Shown: positions 17,252-25,639, counted from the stretch's first letter. The stretch: 64,000 nucleotides of DNA from Ruminococcus flavefaciens (GCF_900143025.1 NZ_FRCT01000012.1:1-64000); one strand, 5' to 3'. Notes: generated by a model from the letters alone, not told the origin. Numbers and translations: made by a program.

Positions 17252-17566
17252 TCAATCAGATATTATCCTCTCAAAACCGTCTGCGAAGCCCTTGTCTGTT
17301 ACTGCTATAACGGCTGTCTCTTTTCCGCAGAGCCTGCCGATATCGGCTTTTCTCATTTCCGTTGCAAGAGCTTTTACGCCGTATTTCTCACAGTAAAATC
17401 TTACTTCCTTGACGGTCTTTTCAGAAGCGTCAGAAGCGGTAAGCAAGCAGAAAGCAATACCGTTTTTCACTGCCTCGACCGCACTGTCGAAGCCCTTTAC
17501 AGTCTTGCCCGCTCTGATACAGATACCGAGAAGATTAGCTGTCCTGCGGCTCTTCTCTGAGCTCAT
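17252..17566 (-). CDS. ylxQ: L7Ae-like ribosomal protein, YlxQ family
   Basis: 104 residues with the L7Ae/L30e fold: an early NLLGICIRAGKTVKGFDS segment and VKALATEMRKADIGRLCGK. Members bind kink-turn RNA. It overlaps the ylxR gene by 32 bases, and lies between ylxR and infB as in Bacillus. Confidence 0.9.
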   Translation of the reverse strand: MSSEKSRRTANLLGICIRAGKTVKGFDSAVEAVKNGIAFCLLTASDASEKTVKEVRFYCEKYGVKALATEMRKADIGRLCGKETAVIAVTDKGFADGFERIISD

Positions 17567-17813
17567 TCATCATCACCTCATAAACGCTTTCTTCTATCTT
17601 GCATGAGAAGGATTTTTCAAATCTTCTTGCTTTTCTTGCCTTTTCCAGACATTCTGTGCTTCGGCAGATATAAGCTCCTCTGCCCGCAGCCTTGCCCTTG
17701 AAGTCAAGACTTATCTCGCCCTCGGGAGATTTTACCACACGTATAAGCTCTTTCTTTGGCTTCATCTCTCCGCAGCCGAGACACATTCTCATGGGTGTCT
17801 TTTTAGGCTTCAT
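17535..17813 (-). CDS. ylxR: YlxR/RnpM family RNA-binding protein
   Basis: 92 residues with the YlxR signature MRMCLGCGEMKPKKELIRVV and GRGAYICRS near residue 45. In Bacillus the protein (RnpM) modulates RNase P. The start lies three bases after the nusA stop; its 3' end overlaps the ylxQ start. Confidence 0.93.
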   Translation of the reverse strand: MKPKKTPMRMCLGCGEMKPKKELIRVVKSPEGEISLDFKGKAAGRGAYICRSTECLEKARKARRFEKSFSCKIEESVYEVMMNELREEPQDS

Positions 17814-17815
17814 AA

Positions 17816-19042
17816 TTATTCCTCGTCAGCAGCAGGTGCTTCCGCAGCTTCCTCAGCATTCTCCGCAGCTGCTTCCTCAGTCTTTGTCTCTTCCTCGGCA
17901 GCAGGAGCTGTCTCCTCGCTGTCCTCGGCAGGAGCAGACTCAAATACAGGAGCAACAAAGTCAGGGCTCATTTCGGGAGCTTCCTCACCTGTTACGTTGT
18001 CAAACTGAGGCTTGATGTCTATCTTGAAGCCTGTGAGCTTTGCAGCAAGCTTAGCGTTCTGACCCTTATTACCGATAGCAAGTGAGAGCTGATTGTTCGG
18101 AACGATAACTGTACATACCTTTTCTTCCATAGAAACGATAACTGTCTTGAGCACCTCAGCAGGAGCAAGTGCTCTTGCGATGAATTCCTCGGGAACTTCG
18201 CTCCATGGGATAATGTCGATCTTCTCGCCGTTGAGTTCATTTACAACAGCAGTTATTCTTGAACGCTTAGGACCGATGCAAGCGCCAACTGCGTCAACGT
18301 TCTCGTCCTTTGACCATACAGCGATCTTAGTTCTTGAACCTGCCTCACGGGAGATAGACTTTACTTCAACAGTACCGTCGTATATCTCGGGAACTTCCTG
18401 CTCGAAGAGTCTCTTTACGAGGTCCTTGTGAGTACGTGAGATCTTTACGACAGGCTTCTTGTTCTTACCGATGATGCCTGTGATGTATACCTTTACGGAC
18501 TTGCCCTCTTCAAGGTTCTCGCCGGGTATCTGCTCGTTGCGGAAGAGATAGAGCTCTGTTCCGTCATAAACAACGGTAACTGTTCCGCGTCCGGGTTCTA
18601 CCTGAGAAACTCTTGCAGTGATACATTCGTGTTCCTTCTGCTCGAACTTGCTGAGCATCTGCTCACGGTTGATCTCTCTGAGGTCGCCCTTGATGGACTG
18701 CTTAGCCGAAAGAGCAGCCATTCTTCCCAGCTTTGAGATATCGAGCTCCTTCATTATAGTGCCGCCAACCATAGCATGAGGGTCCATAGTCTTTGCAACG
18801 TCTATGTTTACTTCATTCTCGTCGATAGGCTCATCGTCGATGATGTCCTGTCTGATATACATTTCGAACTTCTTCGTTTTAGGGTCGATCTCAACTGTGA
18901 TCCTCTCTTCGCTGTGCGGATAAGCTCTTCTTGCTGCCTTGAGCATAGCTGACTTTACCTTTTCGATAAGCAGCTCTGTCTCCACACTGTTTTCTTCGCC
19001 AAGAGCCTCAAGTGCCTTGAAAAAGTCCTTATTCATGTTCAT
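17816..19042 (-). CDS. nusA: Transcription termination/antitermination factor NusA
   Basis: 408 residues from MNMNKDFF. GGAGGA precedes this ATG by seven to ten bases; a TTG six codons earlier overlaps the ribosome site itself and is unlikely. The N-terminal RNAP-binding domain is followed by an S1 domain (about 130-200) and two KH domains with GPKRSRI and GNKGQNAKLAA. The last 55 residues are an Ala/Glu acidic tail in place of the E. coli AR repeats. Confidence 0.96.
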   Translation of the reverse strand: MNMNKDFFKALEALGEENSVETELLIEKVKSAMLKAARRAYPHSEERITVEIDPKTKKFEMYIRQDIIDDEPIDENEVNIDVAKTMDPHAMVGGTIMKELDISKLGRMAALSAKQSIKGDLREINREQMLSKFEQKEHECITARVSQVEPGRGTVTVVYDGTELYLFRNEQIPGENLEEGKSVKVYITGIIGKNKKPVVKISRTHKDLVKRLFEQEVPEIYDGTVEVKSISREAGSRTKIAVWSKDENVDAVGACIGPKRSRITAVVNELNGEKIDIIPWSEVPEEFIARALAPAEVLKTVIVSMEEKVCTVIVPNNQLSLAIGNKGQNAKLAAKLTGFKIDIKPQFDNVTGEEAPEMSPDFVAPVFESAPAEDSEETAPAAEEETKTEEAAAENAEEAAEAPAADEE

Positions 19043-19086
19043 GTCTGTAAATTCCTCCAATATATTATATTTTGTTTTTACACATT

Positions 19087-19560
19087 TCAGAAATCAAGAT
19101 AAAGCTTTACAAAAGCAATATCTGCGAGAGGGAATTTCTTCTCCTCACCGCTTTCGAGGGTCACGGTAACACCCTCTTTATCTGCGCCCACAAGCTTGGC
19201 GATTATTTCCTTTTCCCCGTCCACAGCTCTTATGAAGCGTATCTTTACATCATCGCCCTGACAGACCTCAAAGTGTTCCTCTTTGACCAGCTCGCGCTCC
19301 AGACCTGCCGAACCTACTTCAAGCATATAGCTCTGAGGAATGGGGTCCTTTTCGTCAAGGATATCACTTATCGGAGCATTTGCTCGCTCGCAGTCCGCAA
19401 TGGTTATGCCCTCGTCCTGATCTATAAAGACTCTCAGGTACCACATTGCGCCTTCCTTTTCGTAGCAAACGTCCCAGAGGTAATAGCCCAGCTCATCGGT
19501 TATGGGCTTGATAAGCTCATATACCTTTTGTTCCGTACCGCCGAATTTTTTGAATTTCAT
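19087..19560 (-). CDS. rimP: Ribosome maturation factor RimP
   Basis: 157 residues from MKFKKFGGTEQ, the family's usual length. The frame stays open 36 codons further up, but that part overlaps the leader hairpin and is not RimP-like. It shows the motifs YYLWDVCYEKEG-WYLRVFID and the two-domain layout. It is first gene of the operon. The ribosome site is weak or hidden: the nearest GGAG is far upstream, separated by a short GATATTTCGGG-type stem that could bring it close. Confidence 0.88.
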   Translation of the reverse strand: MKFKKFGGTEQKVYELIKPITDELGYYLWDVCYEKEGAMWYLRVFIDQDEGITIADCERANAPISDILDEKDPIPQSYMLEVGSAGLERELVKEEHFEVCQGDDVKIRFIRAVDGEKEIIAKLVGADKEGVTVTLESGEEKKFPLADIAFVKLYLDF

Positions 19561-19627
19561 AGGCAGTTTTTCCCGATATTTCGGGTATCTCCTTTCCCTG
19601 CAAAATAATAGTGTCGATATAAATACT

Positions 19628-19651
19628 AAAGACCGGAAGGTTCCGGTCTTT
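19628..19651 (-). promoter_or_regulatory. Stem-loop in the rimP operon leader
   Basis: Perfect 11-bp inverted repeat AAAGACCGGAA / TTCCGGTCTTT starting about 15 nt downstream of the predicted transcript start. There is no T-run after it, so it is not a plain terminator. It may protect the 5' end or mediate NusA feedback; this is inference. Confidence 0.65.
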
Positions 19652-19673
19652 GGGTTTACTATCATCATAAAGT

Positions 19674-19702
19674 ATTATACCACGGTTTTTCGCAAAAATC
19701 AA
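19674..19702 (-). promoter_or_regulatory. Promoter of the rimP-nusA-infB-ribF operon
   Basis: Minus-strand TTGATT (19697-19702), 17-bp spacer, TATAAT (19674-19679), with TGG immediately before the -10. Confidence 0.88.
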
Positions 19703-19807
19703 GTGTTTTTCGGAATTTTTTTCAAAAAATCGCAGATTTTTTCTGCATGGCAAAAACTATTTCGTAACGCCGAGAACGACTCCCTGCATATTGTCATTTA
19801 TACTTGC

Positions 19808-19856
19808 GGGCTGCCAAAGGCAGCCCCTACATTTTTGATCCGTCTGCACAGCAGAC
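19808..19856. repeat. Composite intergenic repeat: two short hairpins
   Basis: GGGCTGCC-AAA-GGCAGCCC followed by the constant CCTAC, then GTCTGC-ACA-GCAGAC. The same two-part arrangement recurs at 29519-29577 (reversed order) and 35199-35247. Confidence 0.8.
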
Positions 19857-19872
19857 ACCTTAACTCTTAACT

Positions 19873-19908
19873 AAAAAAGGCGTTCCCACAATCGCAGAAA
19901 CGCCTTTT
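19873..19908 (-). terminator. Terminator after the acyl-CoA synthetase fusion gene
   Basis: Arms AAAGGCGTTTC and GAACGCCTTT with a T-run on the minus strand, 40 bases past the stop at 19949. AT-rich flanks on both sides may allow bidirectional use. Confidence 0.78.
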
Positions 19909-19948
19909 AAAATCTAAGTTCTTAGCTCTTAGTTCTTAAATCTCAAAC

Positions 19949-22252
19949 TCAGCCTTTGAGCTCGACACGTCTTATCTTGCCGCTGATAGTCTTTGGCAGT
20001 TCATCTCTGAACTCAACTATACGAGGGTACTTGTAAGGAGCGGTATGCTTCTTAACGTAGTCCTGTATCTCCTTTTTCAACTCGTCTGTTCCCTCAGTCC
20101 CCTTTACAAGGACGATAGAAGCCTTTACCACCTGACCTCTTACAGGGTCGGGAGCGGCGCTTACTCCACATTCGAGAACGTATGGGAGCTCCATGATAAC
20201 GCTTTCTATCTCGAATGGTCCGATACGGTAGCCCGAGGACTTGATAACATCGTCAACACGTCCAACGTACCAGAAATAGCCGTCCTCGTCCTTCCATGCA
20301 GTATCGCCTGTATGGTAGATGCCGTCGCTCCATGCTTCCTTTGTCTTTTCCTCATCGTTGTAGTAGCCGAGGAAGAGTCCGCATGGTACGTTCTTGTCTG
20401 TGCGGATAACTATTTCACCTGTTTCACCTGTCTTTACAGGCTTGCCGTCGGGGTCAACGATGTCAACATCGTAAAGCACACTTGGCTTGCCCATAGAGCC
20501 CGGACGGCAGGTCATGCCGACAAAGTTGCCGATAGAAAGTGTGGTCTCGGTCTGTCCGAAGCCCTCCATGAGCTTTACTCCCGTTGCTTTCAGGAACTGG
20601 TTGTAGACCTCGGGGTTAAGAGCTTCACCTGCAACTGTTGCGTACTTTATGGAAGTAAGGTCGTACTTTGAAAGGTCCTCCTTGATGAAGAAACGGTACA
20701 TTGTAGGAGGTGCGCAGAATGTAGTTATATTGTACTTTGCAAACATAGGAAGTATCTTGTTTGCATCGAAGCGGTCAAAGTCATATACAAATACGCAGGT
20801 CTCGCTGAGCCACTGTCCGTAGAGCTTGCCCCAGAGCGCTTTTCCCCAGCCTGTGTCCGATATTGTAAAGTGTATGCCGTTAGGGTCTACGTTATGCCAG
20901 TAACGGGCTGTGATGAAGTGTCCGAGAGCGTATTTATGGCAGTGTGTAGCTATCTTGGGATAGCCTGTAGTACCTGATGTGAAGAACATGAGGTTCGGGT
21001 CGCTGCCGCAGGAAAGCTTCTCGGGGTCGGTAGGACGCTCGAATACATCGCTGAAGCCTGCAATTCCCTTGTCGAAATCCTCCCAGCCCTCACGCTCGCC
21101 GTGTGCCATCATCTTGATGAGCCTTATGCCGAGCTCTTCCTCTGCAAGGTCTACCTGATGTGCAACATCTCCGTCGCCTGTACATACGATAGCCTTTACT
21201 CCTGCTGCCTTGAAGCGGTATGTAAAGTCATGCTGCACGAGCTGATTTGTTGCGGGGATAACGATAGCACCTATCTTGTGGAGCGCTATGATAGAGAACC
21301 AGAACTGATAATGTCTCTTGAGGACGAGCATTACTCTGTCGCCCTTCTTTATGCCCTTTGACATGAAGTAATTAGCTGTCATGTTGGAATACTTCTTTAT
21401 ATCCGCAAAGGTAAATCTTCTCTCGGACATATCATTTCCTACATAGATAAGTGCTTCCTTGTCAGGACATTTGGCTGCAAGTGCATCAACTACGTCGAAG
21501 CCGAAGTTGAACTTTTCCTCATTGATGAAGCTTATTCCTGTAAGTGAGCCAAGTGTATCTGTTTCGAGCTTTACGAAATTATCAGCAACAGGATCCTGTA
21601 TATGTGCAAGGTCGAAATTCGTAACACCCGGAAGTATAACGGGTTCAAGGTTTGAGATAGCGTGCTGAGGCTGATTTACGCCGCATACTATAGCGTAGAA
21701 CTTACACTCCCTGCCGCCTACTGCCCATTCGTCATGAGGCTCGGAGCTGTCGTAGTAGATAGAGTCGCCCTCGTTAAGTATCTCAACGTTATCGCCTACG
21801 CGGACTTTGAGCTGTCCGCTGATAACGATATCCATTTCCTGACCCTCATGGGTATGTGGGTGAGGGACTCTGTACTCCTCATCAATATAAGGGATAGTTA
21901 CAAGGAAGGGCTCTGCTATCTTGTTGCGGAACTTAGGTGCAAGGCGGAAATAGCTGAGTCCCTGACGTCTTGCGATAGGAAGTCCCTCACCTGCTCTTGT
22001 TATATCATAGCTCTTGATATGCGGAGATTCGCCCTCCATAAGGTCGGTTATCTCAACGCCGCAGGCATTTGCGAATTTATATATAAAGCTGAAGCTGAAA
22101 TCTTTTGCTCCGCCCTCATATGCCATGTATTCATAGGAAGAAACGCCGATCTTGCCAGCCATTTCCTTCGGAGTCAGACCTACAGATTCTCGCGTAAGCC
22201 TTATTCGCTCAGCGACCTCTCTTATCTTAAATTCGGGATCAAAATTTCTCAT
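19949..22252 (-). CDS. HTH-cupin-acyl-CoA synthetase fusion protein
   Basis: 767 residues from MRNFDPEF (AGGAG ten bases upstream). Three parts are visible. An XRE-type helix-turn-helix (about 10-70) has LTPKEMAGKIGVSSYEY. A cupin domain (about 90-185) has the HPHTHEGQE metal/ligand motif. An AMP-forming acyl/acetyl-CoA synthetase (about 205-767) has the P-loop FTSGTTGYPK, GFGQTETT, YHTGDTAW, GRVDDVIKSSGYR and the C-terminal lysine in SGKIRR. The enzyme part should activate a short or medium acyl acid; the front part should bind DNA and a small ligand. The fusion suggests an enzyme that senses or regulates its own pathway. Confidence 0.9.
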   Translation of the reverse strand: MRNFDPEFKIREVAERIRLTRESVGLTPKEMAGKIGVSSYEYMAYEGGAKDFSFSFIYKFANACGVEITDLMEGESPHIKSYDITRAGEGLPIARRQGLSYFRLAPKFRNKIAEPFLVTIPYIDEEYRVPHPHTHEGQEMDIVISGQLKVRVGDNVEILNEGDSIYYDSSEPHDEWAVGGRECKFYAIVCGVNQPQHAISNLEPVILPGVTNFDLAHIQDPVADNFVKLETDTLGSLTGISFINEEKFNFGFDVVDALAAKCPDKEALIYVGNDMSERRFTFADIKKYSNMTANYFMSKGIKKGDRVMLVLKRHYQFWFSIIALHKIGAIVIPATNQLVQHDFTYRFKAAGVKAIVCTGDGDVAHQVDLAEEELGIRLIKMMAHGEREGWEDFDKGIAGFSDVFERPTDPEKLSCGSDPNLMFFTSGTTGYPKIATHCHKYALGHFITARYWHNVDPNGIHFTISDTGWGKALWGKLYGQWLSETCVFVYDFDRFDANKILPMFAKYNITTFCAPPTMYRFFIKEDLSKYDLTSIKYATVAGEALNPEVYNQFLKATGVKLMEGFGQTETTLSIGNFVGMTCRPGSMGKPSVLYDVDIVDPDGKPVKTGETGEIVIRTDKNVPCGLFLGYYNDEEKTKEAWSDGIYHTGDTAWKDEDGYFWYVGRVDDVIKSSGYRIGPFEIESVIMELPYVLECGVSAAPDPVRGQVVKASIVLVKGTEGTDELKKEIQDYVKKHTAPYKYPRIVEFRDELPKTISGKIRRVELKG

Positions 22253-22283
22253 AGCAAGCCTGCTCCTTTCTGCATTTTTCAAA

Positions 22284-22306
22284 TAAAAAAAGGCGGTATC
22301 CGCCTT
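22284..22306 (-). terminator. Terminator-like hairpin in the leader (possible attenuator)
   Basis: On the minus strand AAGGCGG-ATA-CCGCCTT is followed by seven T, located between the promoter and the start codon of the acyl-CoA synthetase fusion gene. Any transcript from that promoter must pass it. Confidence 0.75.
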
Positions 22307-22323
22307 GTACTGACGTATTATTA

Positions 22324-22352
22324 ATTATATCACCGCCCTTCTGAGTTGTCAA
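22324..22352 (-). promoter_or_regulatory. Promoter of the acyl-CoA synthetase fusion gene
   Basis: Minus-strand TTGACA (22347-22352), 17-bp spacer, TATAAT (22324-22329), perfect consensus. Confidence 0.88.
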
Positions 22353-22386
22353 TGATTTTCTGACTGCCAAATGGTAAAATGACAGC

Positions 22387-22434
22387 AAAAAGCCCCTCTC
22401 ACCATACCTGCGGCGGCACTGAGAGGAGCTTTTT
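22387..22434 (-). terminator. Terminator after the secreted-protein genes
   Basis: On the minus strand AAAAAGCTCCTCTCA pairs with TGAGAGGGGCTTTTT; a 20-base GC-rich loop separates the arms. The symmetric A and T runs could let it work both ways. Confidence 0.78.
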
Positions 22435-22498
22435 ATTTTATTATAAATCCCATTTTATGTCCTATATCATCAGTGTTTTTTACAATCGTACCCTTATA

Positions 22499-22882
22499 TC
22501 ATTTTCTTACAATAACTGCAACGCGGCCGCGATTGAGCTCTCTTGCCAATGAACCGGATGCTATATAAACAGGATCAGGTATCGGATCAATATATCCCGG
22601 ATTCCAATCTATCTCCTCATCCGGATCTATTACGATCGGAATATAATCAGGGTCAACATAGCCTTTTCTTCCGAATGATAATGCTAACGTACCGAGCCTT
22701 CCGTCTTTCTTTAAAAAGCGCTTAACTATTGCTCTCTCAACAACAGCGTCCTGCTCATCTTCCCAAGCCTGCTGCTCTTCTGATTTCAGATCTGCACTTG
22801 CTGTCATAGCACTTGTCATTGGAACTGCACACATTGCTGTTGCTGCTAATGCAACGAATATCTTCTTTATAGTATTTTTCAT
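22499..22882 (-). CDS. Small secreted protein, signal-peptide family 1
   Basis: 127 residues. The signal peptide MKNTIKKIFVALAATAMCAV-(about 30 residues, likely cleaved after ASA) is close to that of the next gene upstream, including MCAVPM. The mature part of about 97 residues is acidic, with a Pro/Asp/Ile-rich stretch (DPDYIPIVIDPDEEIDWNPG). I recognise no domain. GGAGGG lies 6 bases before the ATG. It probably forms a pair with the 263-residue secreted protein 60 bases upstream. It has no Cys in the mature part, so disulfides are not expected. Confidence 0.72.
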   Translation of the reverse strand: MKNTIKKIFVALAATAMCAVPMTSAMTASADLKSEEQQAWEDEQDAVVERAIVKRFLKKDGRLGTLALSFGRKGYVDPDYIPIVIDPDEEIDWNPGYIDPIPDPVYIASGSLARELNRGRVAVIVRK

Positions 22883-22942
22883 AATAAACCCTCCTGATAA
22901 TATATTTTTACTCTATAACTCGCTTGATATCATATGCAAGCA

Positions 22943-23734
22943 TCAGTTTACTGCTTTTAAAGTGCCTTCCTTGGAAAACGTGAAATCTACTTCTACTGCC
23001 TTGCGCATAATAACAGGCTTTGTGATCTTTCTGCTTACAAGCACCCATTTGCCCTGATTATTAAGGCGCCATACCTCTGTGATAAAGTTGCCGCCCTTTG
23101 TATAGCCTGTTATCTCCTTGAATACATAGTAATTATAACCGAGATAATATTCAGTCTTTGTAACTCTGCTTACAAGTGTTGCGTTAGCTGCAGGATCGTT
23201 TGCTGTTTTTCTATTGATAAGGTATCCGTACCATTTGCCGGTTTTAATGTTCTTCTTGCCGTTCTGCCAGTATTCCATTATATACTTGCCGTCTGTAGTA
23301 TAACCGATAACAACTGTTATTGTATTCTTTCCGCTTACATATGAAAGTGTGAATACTTCTTCTACGATCTGTGAAAAAGTAATAGGCTTTAAATCAGGAC
23401 GAAGCAGCTGCGGAGGAGTGATTCTGATGTCGCGGATATCAGGCTCTACAAATCTGACTTCTTTTATTTTCGGAAGATCGGGAATGGTTGGATTAATAGG
23501 ATCTATCGGTATCTTTGTATCTATATCTAATGTTCCTATCTTTTCTTTAAGCTCATAAGATAAAGATGCAGAATTGATCTTTGTAAGATCAGCCTTGCTA
23601 AGCTCTAATCTGGTTGCCTTGTCTATGTTGAGTATCCTGTCTGCGGCACTTGCCGAAAATGAACCTGCCATTGGTACTGCACACATTGCGGCTGCTGCTA
23701 TTGCTGTTATAATTCTCTTAAATGTAGTTTTCAT
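22943..23734 (-). CDS. Secreted protein with strand-rich repeats
   Basis: 263 residues. The signal peptide (about 1-30) has MCAVPMAGSFSASA, shared with its neighbour. Then comes a Leu/Pro-rich linker (PIDPINPTIPDLPKI) and, from about 120, two Tyr-rich beta-type segments of the pattern 'Y-GYTxxGxxIxExWxxNGK'. No catalytic motif is seen. Surface adhesion or binding is possible but unproven. The upstream promoter has a -10 but no -35 and stands next to repeated sites, pointing to activator control, perhaps by the LytTR protein at 24746-25192. Confidence 0.75.
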   Translation of the reverse strand: MKTTFKRIITAIAAAAMCAVPMAGSFSASAADRILNIDKATRLELSKADLTKINSASLSYELKEKIGTLDIDTKIPIDPINPTIPDLPKIKEVRFVEPDIRDIRITPPQLLRPDLKPITFSQIVEEVFTLSYVSGKNTITVVIGYTTDGKYIMEYWQNGKKNIKTGKWYGYLINRKTANDPAANATLVSRVTKTEYYLGYNYYVFKEITGYTKGGNFITEVWRLNNQGKWVLVSRKITKPVIMRKAVEVDFTFSKEGTLKAVN

Positions 23735-23831
23735 AATAATCTCTCCTTAAAAATAAATAAAATATAGTAAAGTACGGAATATTTGCCTGTATTCTGGCTT
23801 TCGTTTCGGTGTTGCGCAACCCTATGCTCTT

Positions 23832-23837
23832 ATTATA
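23832..23837 (-). promoter_or_regulatory. -10 box without -35 for the secreted-protein genes
   Basis: Minus-strand TATAAT with CTATGC where a -35 should be (23855-23860). Repeated sites begin seven bases further upstream, which fits an activator-dependent promoter. Confidence 0.6.
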
Positions 23838-23866
23838 CTCATTTTTCTCTCTTTGCATAGGTGTAA

Positions 23867-23918
23867 TTTGTCACTTGTTGAGTGACATTTGTCACTTTCG
23901 GAATGACATATGTAACGC
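23867..23918. promoter_or_regulatory. Three 10-bp direct repeats at 21-bp spacing (activator sites)
   Basis: TTTGTCACTT at 23867 and 23888 is identical; a weaker third copy TATGTAACGC starts at 23909. Period 21 bp is two helix turns, the spacing used by LytTR-domain regulators. The same DNA also forms two dyads GTCACTT-N-AGTGAC/AATGAC, so a dimeric repressor or activator of another family is an alternative. Confidence 0.65.
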
Positions 23919-23972
23919 TGAACATTATAAATGGTCGGACAACCTTATAGCATGGTTACGCTCTGCAAACAC

Positions 23973-23998
23973 AAAGGCGGCTGAACACAGCCGCCTTT
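23973..23998 (-). terminator. Terminator after the LytTR operon
   Basis: GGCGGCTG-TGTT-CAGCCGCC followed by TTTG on the minus strand; AAA flanks on both sides. It lies 10 bases past the stop at 24008. Confidence 0.75.
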
Positions 23999-24007
23999 AA
24001 CTTCCTC

Positions 24008-24733
24008 TTATTCTATTATCTTTACCTGACTATACTCATTGACGCTTAGTGTGACCCCCGTTTCAAAATCAACATATCTCTCGCCTGTATCTCCTGTGTT
24101 CTTATCAAAAAACAGATTGTACTCTATATCAAAATCCCCCTTATATCCGCCTGTATCTATGGCTATTAATGCATTTTCGTCCATGCCGTCCCAGTCCACG
24201 GAAAAATTATTACCTTCAAAGTTGATCTCTATAGCTGAAAAAGTTACGCTTTTGCTTCCTGTATATTCTGCCGTCACCAGTACGGGAGCAAATACGTTAG
24301 TATACTCTTCATCTAAAGTATAGACCTCTATACAGGTATCCTTATCATTGAAAGTATGCTTTGTATAACCCTTTATCTCATCTCCTGATCTGTATTCACC
24401 AATAACCGAATTTTTTATAAGATCACTGTTCATTAGTCGGATATGGGGTTCGGATATCATATCCATACGTGAAATATTCATTTTTGCTGAGAAAAACAGT
24501 ATAAGTACAACCCAAAGTACGAGAATAATGCCTATTGCACTTGCCAGAGTCACTATAACAAACTTAACAGGCGACATAATGGGCTTTATTTTGGCTCCTC
24601 TGCCCTCTGCAAGCCTCTTGTTTATCCTTCGTGTGTATAACGACTTATATATCGCAAAGGCTATGGCTATTACGACAGCAATGGCCATTAAAAATCCCAT
24701 TATAACAAAAAGAAAATTTGAATTTGTTCTCAT
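24008..24733 (-). CDS. Two-helix membrane protein downstream of a LytTR regulator
   Basis: 241 residues from MRTNSNFLF (GGAGG seven bases upstream; a GTG two codons earlier is possible). Helices at about 6-28 and 53-80 are joined by a basic loop (RRINKRLAEGRG), then an extracytoplasmic domain of about 155 residues with beta-type pattern and no Cys. It is not recognised. Small membrane proteins beside LytTR genes often hold the regulator at the membrane or respond to the same signal; here that role is inferred from position (12 bases apart). Confidence 0.72.
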   Translation of the reverse strand: MRTNSNFLFVIMGFLMAIAVVIAIAFAIYKSLYTRRINKRLAEGRGAKIKPIMSPVKFVIVTLASAIGIILVLWVVLILFFSAKMNISRMDMISEPHIRLMNSDLIKNSVIGEYRSGDEIKGYTKHTFNDKDTCIEVYTLDEEYTNVFAPVLVTAEYTGSKSVTFSAIEINFEGNNFSVDWDGMDENALIAIDTGGYKGDFDIEYNLFFDKNTGDTGERYVDFETGVTLSVNEYSQVKIIE

Positions 24734-24745
24734 GTTCACCCCTCC

Positions 24746-25192
24746 CTATATTCCTAAAAAATCCTTGAATATGTAGTAATACGTCCGCGTAACGTCAACT
24801 CTTGCACCGTTTTTCATGGTCAGCGTGAATTTCTGCGAAAGTGCAGGGCGTATGCTCTTTATATGCGACACCGACACTATCACGGAATTGCTCACACGGA
24901 TAAATTCCTTCGGGTCGAGTATCTCCTCAAGGCGTTTCAGAGTTTCCGAAAGACGGTACTCCTCGCCGCCGCAGTACGCTGCTATATAATGTGCAAAGCT
25001 TTCGATATGGGAGATATCACTCGTTTCAAGCCTGTATATCTCATTATTCCTGCGAGCTATAAGATGCTTCACCGTAACGTTGTTCTCCGAGAGTATAAGC
25101 TCCGCGCTGTCATCTATATCAATACCCTTTTTTATCAGTTCAGCCGCTATTGCATCGTAGTGTTCGTCGCTTACAAGTAATCTTATTTTCAT
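24746..25192 (-). CDS. LytTR-type DNA-binding response protein
   Basis: 148 residues. The C-terminal LytTR domain (about 50-148) has IARRNNEIYRLETSDISHIE, LEEILDPKEFIRVSNSVIV and the final TYYYIFKDFLGI, all typical. The N-terminal 45 residues replace the usual receiver domain and have no phosphorylatable Asp pattern, as in the LytTR-DUF3021 type. It would bind 21-bp-spaced repeats; such repeats lie near 23867-23918. It is probably autoregulated or controlled through the membrane protein it precedes. Confidence 0.88.
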   Translation of the reverse strand: MKIRLLVSDEHYDAIAAELIKKGIDIDDSAELILSENNVTVKHLIARRNNEIYRLETSDISHIESFAHYIAAYCGGEEYRLSETLKRLEEILDPKEFIRVSNSVIVSVSHIKSIRPALSQKFTLTMKNGARVDVTRTYYYIFKDFLGI

Positions 25193-25241
25193 TGCCCCTT
25201 GACCGCCTCCTTATATCATTTGATAAGCTTATCTTGAATTT

Positions 25242-25270
25242 ATTATAATCGACCCGTCTGCAAAAATCAA
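25242..25270 (-). promoter_or_regulatory. Promoter of the LytTR operon
   Basis: Minus-strand TTGATT (25265-25270), 17-bp spacer, TATAAT (25242-25247). Confidence 0.82.
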
Positions 25271-25383
25271 TACTCTGCGCATACCTTGCAATTACAGACG
25301 CACAACTTGCACTTCTATCGTTTCATAATTACTGTTGAGCCTCTAACTGTGAGATATCGTTTCCTACAGGCTAATAGCTGGCA

Positions 25384-25458
25384 GGCGCACACTGTGCGTC
25401 CCTACATTACTTTCTGCTCATTACTCACTTGCGGGAGCCCGAGAGCGGGCTCCCCTAC
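25384..25458. repeat. Two variable-stem hairpins
   Basis: GGCGCAC-ACT-GTGCGTC and GGGAGCCCG-AGAG-CGGGCTCCC, each followed by CCTAC. They fill the middle of the 510-base gap between the LytTR gene and cellobiose phosphorylase. Confidence 0.8.
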
Positions 25459-25610
25459 AAGCTAAGGGCTGGTGCACAGTGTAAAACAAAATGTATAAGC
25501 ATGACAGGAAAGTGATATAACATTTAGAGTAATTATGGCGAAATATTACAAAATGTAGTAAAATATCGTCAATTTTTGCGAATGTTCACGTTGTATTCAT
25601 ATTTACCCCC

Positions 25611-25639
25611 TTGTCAAAATCCACATTCAATGCTATAAT
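25611..25639 (+). promoter_or_regulatory. Promoter of cellobiose phosphorylase
   Basis: TTGTCA (25611-25616), 17-bp spacer, TATAAT (25634-25639). An AT-rich stretch lies directly upstream and may act as an UP element or hold an operator. Confidence 0.87.

Noticed and set aside
24746-25192. Two-component response regulator with receiver domain
   Set aside because: The N-terminal 45 residues are too short and lack the phospho-acceptor Asp pattern; only the LytTR domain is supported.
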